From assembly GCA_001247695.2 (NCBI GenBank), contig LGRX02034728.1, positions 1 through 30,511 on the forward strand: 30,511 nt of DNA. The letters run 5' to 3'. The translations under genes were made by a program, and so were the position numbers. Numbering within the stretch: position 1 is the stretch's first letter; the number at the start of each line of letters is the position of its first letter. Below are positions 26,292 to 30,511 of this stretch, one piece after another. The notes beneath the pieces are model-generated. The model was not told where the DNA came from. It made no database searches and worked only from the letters and a program-made list of their open reading frames with translations. The DNA comes from Cymbomonas tetramitiformis (Eukaryota > Chlorophyta > Pyramimonadophyceae > Pyramimonadales > Pyramimonadaceae).

Positions 26292-26667
26292 GGTAAAAAT
26301 GACGGCAAGATGGGGTCGCGGGCTAATGGAGCGACAGTAGTAAGCATTACGCAGCGGCCAATCCTGCAGAAGTCTCAGCGGTAAAAACAACATCAAACAG
26401 GTCATGAGCCGATTGGCTAAAAGTGGTTGCGACCCACATTACGCGGAATGCCCTCTCCACCGGCCAGGTGAAACGTAAAAAGAAGCCATAGCGAGCGACG
26501 ATACTGCTGCCGAAAAATGTTCCATAAACTGATCTCCACTTCAAAAAGAGGCCATACCGCGGAAAGACGAACTACTGTCTAAGGGGGCGCCCACCCCATC
26601 TCTGTGTCAAAACTTAGCCAAACATGGCAACAGCTAGGCGCTGTGCCATCAGAATTACTAGGGAAGT

Positions 26668-26683
26668 GGTGACGCGCATAACC
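26668..26683 (-). other. R2 primer-binding-site candidate
   Basis: GGTTATGCGCGTCACC follows the 5' LTR on the element strand. GGTTAT is shared with R1 and R3. Confidence 0.45.
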
Positions 26684-26918
26684 TGCGAGAACAGGTGTTC
26701 CGCTCGGTAAAACAAACTGGCTAAGCTCCCCTAATCAGTCCGGCCGAGTGCTTTTATCATGCATCTCGGAAACCCGGATAATACGAAGTAATGACTGACA
26801 GTACAGTACTACTGTACTGTCATCCTAGCTACTAGCGGAGTCACGGTTCCGATCAGAGACGGGTCAGGCTAGGGGCTATCAGAGCCCATAATAATAACCC
26901 TGAACCTAAAGTCCAGCA
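26684..26918 (-). repeat. R2 5' LTR
   Basis: This is the partner of 23690-23924 and carries the same palindrome at 26797-26821. A GATAAAAG TATA-like motif lies downstream of the palindrome on the element strand. Confidence 0.9.
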
Positions 26919-26923
26919 GGAAG
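26919..26923. repeat. R2 TSD, right copy
   Basis: GGAAG follows the right R2 LTR and matches 23685-23689. Confidence 0.85.
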
Positions 26924-27101
26924 TAGGGGTCGAACGAAACCAACGAAGTCGAATACGCGTCGGCCAAGGAAGAGTTGACATGGGTGATCAATCCAAGTCG
27001 AAAACATAATCCAACGCGGACACTCGAAGAAGAGGCCGAAAGTTCCCAATCCAAAATCTCACCGTAACATAGTGCTAACCGCGAGCCCTAAGATGGCCAA
27101 T
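26924..27101 (-). other. R1 leader fragment between R2 and R3
   Basis: This stretch of the R1 5' leader is left between two nested insertions. Rejoining it with 23592-23684 and 28952-29026 gives a leader comparable with that of R2. The short minus frame 26869-27054 crosses into the R2 LTR and is not a gene. Confidence 0.6.
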
Positions 27102-27106
27102 TGAAC
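27102..27106. repeat. R3 TSD, left copy
   Basis: TGAAC precedes the left R3 LTR and matches 28947-28951. Confidence 0.85.
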
Positions 27107-27352
27107 TCACGGGGAGCCCAATCTTGCCACCCCCACTGTAAGGGGGGGGCACAGTGGGTCTCCTGTCTGTCACCCCTCAGCCCGATGTGTCACCAGTGTC
27201 CGTTGTCACGTGTGTCACGGTGTGCTATAAAACACCCGACTCAGTATTTTATATCATCTTAGTATCCGAGAACACCCGCCCCTGCGAGACTGTTCTGCAC
27301 ACACGCATTCGAGCATATATATCGACATATATATATATCTCACTTCTTGTCA
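27107..27352 (+). repeat. R3 5' LTR
   Basis: It starts TCACGGGG directly after the TSD, two bases (TG) shorter than the start inferred for the 3' LTR, and ends CTTGTCA. An AT microsatellite near the end is 2 bp longer than in the partner. Confidence 0.85.
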
Positions 27353-27368
27353 GGTTATCGGCCACCAC
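27353..27368 (+). other. R3 primer-binding-site candidate
   Basis: GGTTATCGGCCACCAC directly follows the 5' LTR. It shares GGTTAT with R1 and R2 even though R3 is otherwise unlike them. Confidence 0.45.
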
Positions 27369-27607
27369 TTGTGGGTGTTCGTTTGTTGCTTTGGATCCCT
27401 GGAGAGCACGCCGATTCTCCTTGTAACCGCCGCACGCCGCCGGCAACTGACGCACGTCGCCGTCAGCAACCACATCTAGACCTCGGCCACCGTTGAAGAT
27501 CGCGGCCGCGTTCAAAATTTTATCACCAAGCCGTTCACAATTTGGGCTGGAGTTGAGCCCCGTTGTTTTTACGCATTTTCCAACATTACCGACTACGTGC
27601 TTCCAAC

Positions 27608-27920
27608 TCTGGACAGCAGCGCCCGTACCGTGGCGAAACTGGCTTACCGCACGTTATTTTTGACCTCGCCGCCGTTTTCCTCGTCGAATTTCACCCCAAT
27701 TTGGCTTTTGCATCGCCCGATTTGGTTAATTTTACGAAGAGTTACGTTGTAGACACGCACCCAAACGCGCCCTCGCCTTTCTGGACAGCAGCACTGCTCC
27801 TGCAGGACAACTGGCTTGCCGCACGACTTGTTTGACGTCACCGGCGTCTTCCTCGTCAAAATCTACACCAATTTGACTCATCCATCGCTGGATTTGGTTC
27901 GTTTTTCAGATAGTTATGTC
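27608..27920 (+). repeat. Diverged 172-bp tandem duplication in R3
   Basis: CTGGACAGCAGC at 27609 and 27781 starts two alignable stretches that share ACTGGCTT.CCGCACG, TTCCTCGTC and ATTTGGTT, ending near AGTTA.GT. They lie upstream of the only sizeable plus-strand frame. Confidence 0.7.
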
Positions 27921-28407
27921 TTCGCTTGGGAACCCTAACCTCGCGTTCGCGGAATTCTCCAGCCAGCGGTCAGCCACCATGTCCGCTGACCGCCAGAATG
28001 CGCGCATGCCCGCTGTTCATTCAGCGTTGGCATCTTTTCGAGTCCATCGACGGCATCCTGCACCTGGCTATGGTCTGGTGGTGTCTGGTGGTGCTTATGC
28101 ACCAGACACCAACATCGAGTCTATCGCCTTCGCCAATGACGACAACTCTGAGCACCACGAGTTGCGTCCGCAGCATCCTCCGCTCTCCGCTCCACCCTTC
28201 GTGCCCCTTGGCCACTGTGTGGTGGTGTGCGGTGGTGTTACGACACCAACCCCACCGATTCTCCCCTCTGCATACGCGCTCGTTGGCGGCAGAGTGGGAG
28301 CTCGCCGCATTTTTCACCTTCCATCCCCCTGCCCCCTCTTCGTTGACGCATCCGCTCTGGTGGTGCCAGGCCGCTTTTGGCTCTGGCATCGCACCGGCGT
28401 TGGTTGA
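27916..28407 (+). CDS. Hypothetical R3 frame, 163 aa
   Basis: An ATG at 27916 opens a frame (MSSLGNPNLAFAEFSS) that ends at a TGA at 28405-28407. The product is Pro/Val/Gly/His-rich with no recognised domain. An overlapping plus frame (27926-28426) is equally long, so coding is doubtful. It lies between the 172-bp duplication and the 3' LTR. If real, it could be a remnant of a capsid gene; that is only a guess. Confidence 0.3.
   Translation: MSSLGNPNLAFAEFSSQRSATMSADRQNARMPAVHSALASFRVHRRHPAPGYGLVVSGGAYAPDTNIESIAFANDDNSEHHELRPQHPPLSAPPFVPLGHCVVVCGGVTTPTPPILPSAYALVGGRVGARRIFHLPSPCPLFVDASALVVPGRFWLWHRTGVG
28080..28110 (+). repeat. Hairpin in R3
   Basis: GGTGTCTGGTG and CACCAGACACC form a perfect 11-bp stem around a 9-base loop. 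Confidence 0.6.
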
Positions 28408-28700
28408 ACGTTGTAGGGATGGGTAGTGCCTCACTGGCGCTTGACGCATGCGATCGAGGGTGACGCCGCCGTCAGCAAGATTAAGATTCACCATCGCAGT
28501 TCGGAAGGGACCCTTCTCCATGCTCACACAGCTTGTGATTGACTCTCGAGGGAGCCGAACTCTTTAGATTTAGTTAGCAAAAGACTTTTGGACACTTTGG
28601 GATGGCACATGCCGGACTTCTCGGGCCATTTTGGCTCCTAGACCCTGCACTGCTCCTGCCTCTTTGCCTGGTGACACCTCAACCCCACGGGGTGAGGTGG

Positions 28701-28946
28701 TGTCACGGGGAGCCCAATCTTGCCACCCCCACTGTAAGGGGGGGGCACAGTGGGTCTCCTGTCTGTCACCCCTCAGCCCGATGTGTCACCAGTGTCCGTT
28801 GTCACGTGTGTCACGGTGTGCTATAAAACACCTGACTCAGTATTTTGTATCATCTTAGTATCCGAGAACACCCGCCCCTGCGAGACTGTTCTGCACACAC
28901 GCATTCGAGCATATATATCGACATATATATATCTCACTTCTTGTCA
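28701..28946 (+). repeat. R3 3' LTR
   Basis: It starts TGTCACGGGG after the purine tract and ends CTTGTCA. It has two substitutions and one AT-repeat difference from 27107-27352. Confidence 0.85.
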
Positions 28947-28951
28947 TGAAC
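28947..28951. repeat. R3 TSD, right copy
   Basis: TGAAC follows the right R3 LTR and matches 27102-27106. Confidence 0.85.
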
Positions 28952-29026
28952 ACCTCGCGAGGCCCCAACGCCCCGCCAAGCGGAAAACCTTAGCCAATCA
29001 TGGCAAATTCAGCAGTGAGAAAAGCG

Positions 29027-29044
29027 GGGTGATACCCCATAACC
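29027..29044 (-). other. R1 primer-binding-site candidate
   Basis: The minus strand reads GGTTATGGGGTATCACC straight after the 5' LTR. The first six bases, GGTTAT, are shared with R2 and R3 at the same place. The primer itself is not identified. Confidence 0.45.
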
Positions 29045-29237
29045 TGTGAGATATATTGTACCGTAATATATCGGGGTGGTCACTGAGTTATTATCATATA
29101 AGTGTAAACTGAATATAAAGATAAACGAATATAATGCGGAGCTGTGACCTAGGTATCTGCCACCAAGTATTGTACGAGTACTGGTACAGCTAAACGGAGT
29201 CATGCACATAATGACCTACGGTGCATTGAATCCAGCA
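29045..29237 (-). repeat. R1 5' LTR
   Basis: This is the partner of 4521-4713 with the same length. On the element strand the primer-site-like GGTTATGGGG follows directly. Confidence 0.9.
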
Positions 29238-29242
29238 GGTAT
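29238..29242. repeat. R1 TSD, right copy
   Basis: GGTAT follows the right R1 LTR and matches 4516-4520. Confidence 0.9.
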
Positions 29243-29551
29243 GTACCTCAGCTTGATGTAGTTCTTCGACGTGGCGTTCACGACCTTACAAACCGGGAGC
29301 TTCTTGTTTCGGAGCTTTTGCGTGGTCAAGAAGGACACATTCTCGCTCAACTCAATCGTAAAATTACAGTTGCTAGTTTCTATGGCTTTTCGAATAGAAT
29401 CTGGAAACTCTGGAAGGTTCACCAAGCGGTCTTCAAAGTTGACTCCAAAGTTCACCGAAGTTGACTCCACTGCAATCCACGACGTCGGTTCACAAAGCGA
29501 CTTCAACCCCATCAAGATTATAACACACACCATGACAAAAATGTCCTCCAT
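29238..29551 (-). pseudogene. Host gene, 5' part with signal peptide (split by R1)
   Basis: The ATG at 29551 opens a frame whose first 20 or so residues (hydrophobic stretch VMVCVIILMGLKSLC) look like a cleavable signal peptide. Sequons NFT, NVS and NAT follow, which suggests a secreted or membrane-lumen protein. A TATA box lies 60-70 bp upstream (29611-29620). Coding is cut after about 104 codons by the R1 5' LTR at 29237 and resumes in register at 4520. I do not recognise the family. This allele cannot make the full protein unless the 24.7-kb insert is spliced out or is absent from a sister allele. Confidence 0.65.
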
Positions 29552-29610
29552 ATTTACGTTTTCCCAGCTCAGTCCGTTATTTCCGTTCAGCGGTTGCGCT
29601 TAAAAACACT

Positions 29611-29620
29611 CTTTTATATA
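29611..29620 (-). promoter_or_regulatory. TATA box of the split host gene
   Basis: TATATAAAAG reads on the minus strand about 60 bp upstream of the ATG at 29551. This position predicts a transcription start about 40 nt before the ATG and supports the chosen start. Confidence 0.6.
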
Positions 29621-29749
29621 TGGATATATGACACGCCGCATTGCGGGGAACTGCACAAATTGCCCGAGAAGCGATAGAAGAACTTCTACACACGATTGTT
29701 TCTATTTCTATGGTTTCTAGGTGGGGCAAATAGGAAGTGTTTATAGGAG

Positions 29750-29786
29750 TCGTAGCTTAAGTATGTGCCCCATACTTAAGCTACGA
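29750..29786. repeat. Perfect 16-bp inverted repeat upstream of the host gene
   Basis: TCGTAGCTTAAGTATG and its exact complement flank a 5-base loop (TGCCC). It lies about 130 bp upstream of the host TATA box. It could be an operator-like site, a cruciform, or the relic of a small transposon. Confidence 0.75.
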
Positions 29787-29812
29787 GTTAACGATATTAC
29801 GAGTTTAACCTT

Positions 29813-29862
29813 GGCCGTCCGATCAGGGGGGACACAGACAGGGTTTTGCTGTGCGGACGGCC
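29813..29862. repeat. Second inverted repeat upstream of the host gene
   Basis: GGCCGTCCG and CGGACGGCC form a 9-bp stem around 32 bases that contain a further CACAG/CTGTG pair. A T-rich run follows on the plus strand. Confidence 0.55.
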
Positions 29863-29944
29863 TTTTCATTTTTGCATTAAACAATTCAGAATCAATTCGG
29901 TCTATCGACAAGGACGTCTATTGACGCATTGTCGACATGCTCCC

Positions 29945-30010
29945 GCGTCATCTCAAAAAGCGTCATTGTCACGTCACGTCAGCGTCATCTCAAAAGGCAT
30001 CTCAAAAGGC
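29945..30010. promoter_or_regulatory. Cluster of ACGTCA-type and TCATCTCAAAA motifs
   Basis: GCGTCATCTCAAAA-like units occur three times, and GTCACGTCACGTCA holds tandem ACGTCA cores of the kind bound by bZIP/CREB-type factors. It lies about 325-390 bp upstream of the host TATA box. Regulatory use is inferred only. Confidence 0.35.
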
Positions 30011-30511
30011 GCAGGCGTAGGCGCCAGCAACGCTCATCTCCACCAGCACCATGTAAAAGCCACGGGAATGTGTACGTGGGTCAACTGGGGGCCACGAGCG
30101 AAGCCCGCAAAGCTCGATCCAATCGACGTCGATTGTATGGGCTGGAAAGATAATTATATACAAAAAATATGAGATCGAACGGAAGCGGGAGCGGGACATT
30201 TACTGTACCTGTATTTGTTTATTTCGCATGGTCGCGCGTCTCTCTCACCCCAGACGCTCACAGGAAATATGTGCAGAAAATCGGTAATATTCTGGGTATG
30301 CGCGCGAAAAAGCTGATCCTGGTCGACAGACTTTCCGAAACGACGGGATAAGAATGAATTTCACCCGTTAGATTTCCAGTTGTCAAGAACCGTCGGTTTT
30401 CATCGGTATCTAGACCTGCTACGGAAGCAACTCCGTTTGAAAAATATATCAATACCTCACGTCGGTTTCGCTATAGGATACTAATTCGTAAAATTCGCAA
30501 ATTGCACTACA
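30011..30511. other. Right flank, no supported gene
   Basis: Only short frames of about 60 codons occur on either strand (30169-30351 plus, 30258-30452 minus), with no recognised motif. It is probably intergenic or the edge of a gene beyond the window. Confidence 0.4.

Larger units (their letters stand above)
23690..26918 (-). mobile_element. R2: gag-only LTR retrotransposon inserted in R1 leader
   Basis: This 3,229-bp element has 235-bp LTRs at 23690-23924 and 26684-26918 and TSD GGAAG. It is a relative of R1: LTRs start TGCTGGA on the element strand, the polypurine tract is the same GGGTGGTG, the leader shares TTGCCATG.TTGGCTAAG, and the gag is homologous. No pol is present. I see one LTR difference, so it is young. 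Confidence 0.9.
27107..28946 (+). mobile_element. R3: small non-autonomous LTR element, opposite orientation
   Basis: This 1,840-bp plus-strand element was inserted into the R1 leader. The LTRs are about 245 bp, each with TATAAAA (27226-27232 and 28822-28828). GGTTATCGGCCACCAC follows the 5' LTR, and the purine tract GGGGTGAGGTGG (28689-28700) precedes the 3' LTR. No pol or gag motif is recognised in the 1.35-kb interior. Confidence 0.85.
4521..29237 (-). mobile_element. R1: gag-only LTR retrotransposon hosting nested E1, R2 and R3
   Basis: Identical-length 193-bp LTRs lie at 4521-4713 and 29045-29237, flanked by the 5-bp TSD GGTAT. The element reads on the minus strand: 5' LTR, a GGTTATGGGG primer site, leader, gag, then the polypurine-like GGGTGGTG before the 3' LTR. 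Removing E1, R2, R3 and their TSDs leaves about 3.4 kb, close to the 3.2 kb of the related R2. No reverse transcriptase or integrase belongs to R1, so it is non-autonomous. The LTRs differ at three or so positions in 193, more than in the nested elements, which fits R1 being the oldest insertion. Confidence 0.9.

Noticed and set aside
29846..30452. Frames of 60-110 codons at the right edge
   Set aside because: Short, overlapping on both strands, no motif or promoter pairing.

Overview
This is eukaryotic nuclear DNA, about half G+C, most likely from an alga or other protist. It has TATA boxes, LTR retrotransposons with target-site duplications (TSDs), satellites and CTG microsatellites, and no bacterial-style operons. 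I cannot assign a species. Nearly the whole window is one 'Russian doll' of nested LTR retroelements that has split a single host gene.

Layout. Positions 1-1497 are a 21-bp satellite organised in 168-bp higher-order units. Positions 1498-2772 hold four partial copies of a module, each carrying a (CTG)n tract. Positions 2851-3197 are two copies of a 186-bp repeat. The host gene is on the minus strand: its 5' part is 29551-29238 and its 3' part is 4520-3408. The two parts are in register once the GGTAT TSD is counted once (about 473 codons, signal peptide, function unknown). R1 (4521-29237, 193-bp LTRs) caused the split. R1 is a gag-only element of about 3.4 kb that was itself hit three times: by E1 (6807-23040, in its gag), by R2 (23690-26918, a related gag-only element, in its leader), and by R3 (27107-28946, a small element of opposite orientation, in its leader). 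Each insertion has its own TSD: GGTAT, GAAA, GGAAG and TGAAC.

E1 is the remarkable part. It is a 16.2-kb minus-strand element. ORF1 (1922 aa) combines a Gag-like region, a Cys knuckle and a DTGA aspartic protease. The pol reading frame (2102 codons) carries reverse transcriptase, RNase H, a DNMT3-like C5-cytosine methyltransferase, an H2C2/DDE integrase, a PHD finger and a second methyltransferase-like domain. A multi-span membrane frame lies between ORF1 and pol.

E1's terminal repeats are not ordinary LTRs. Read on its coding strand, the element is A1 (526 bp) - body - B1 (212 bp) - GC - A2 (526 bp) - B2 (212 bp). This is the 'split direct repeat' layout known from PAT/Kangaroo elements, which use a tyrosine recombinase, but here it goes with a DDE integrase and a clean 4-bp TSD. 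A polypurine tract abuts B1. The sequence directly after A1 is complementary to the predicted 5' end of the element's own RNA, which suggests Tf1-like self-priming. Together these predict that reverse transcription makes a 740-bp B-GC-A LTR, and that the integrated ends are created at the B/A junction inside it, perhaps through a circular intermediate. The E1 leader also has nine copies of a palindromic motif.

The right edge (29552-30511) is the host gene's upstream region, with a TATA box, a perfect 16-bp hairpin and repeated ACGTCA-type motifs.
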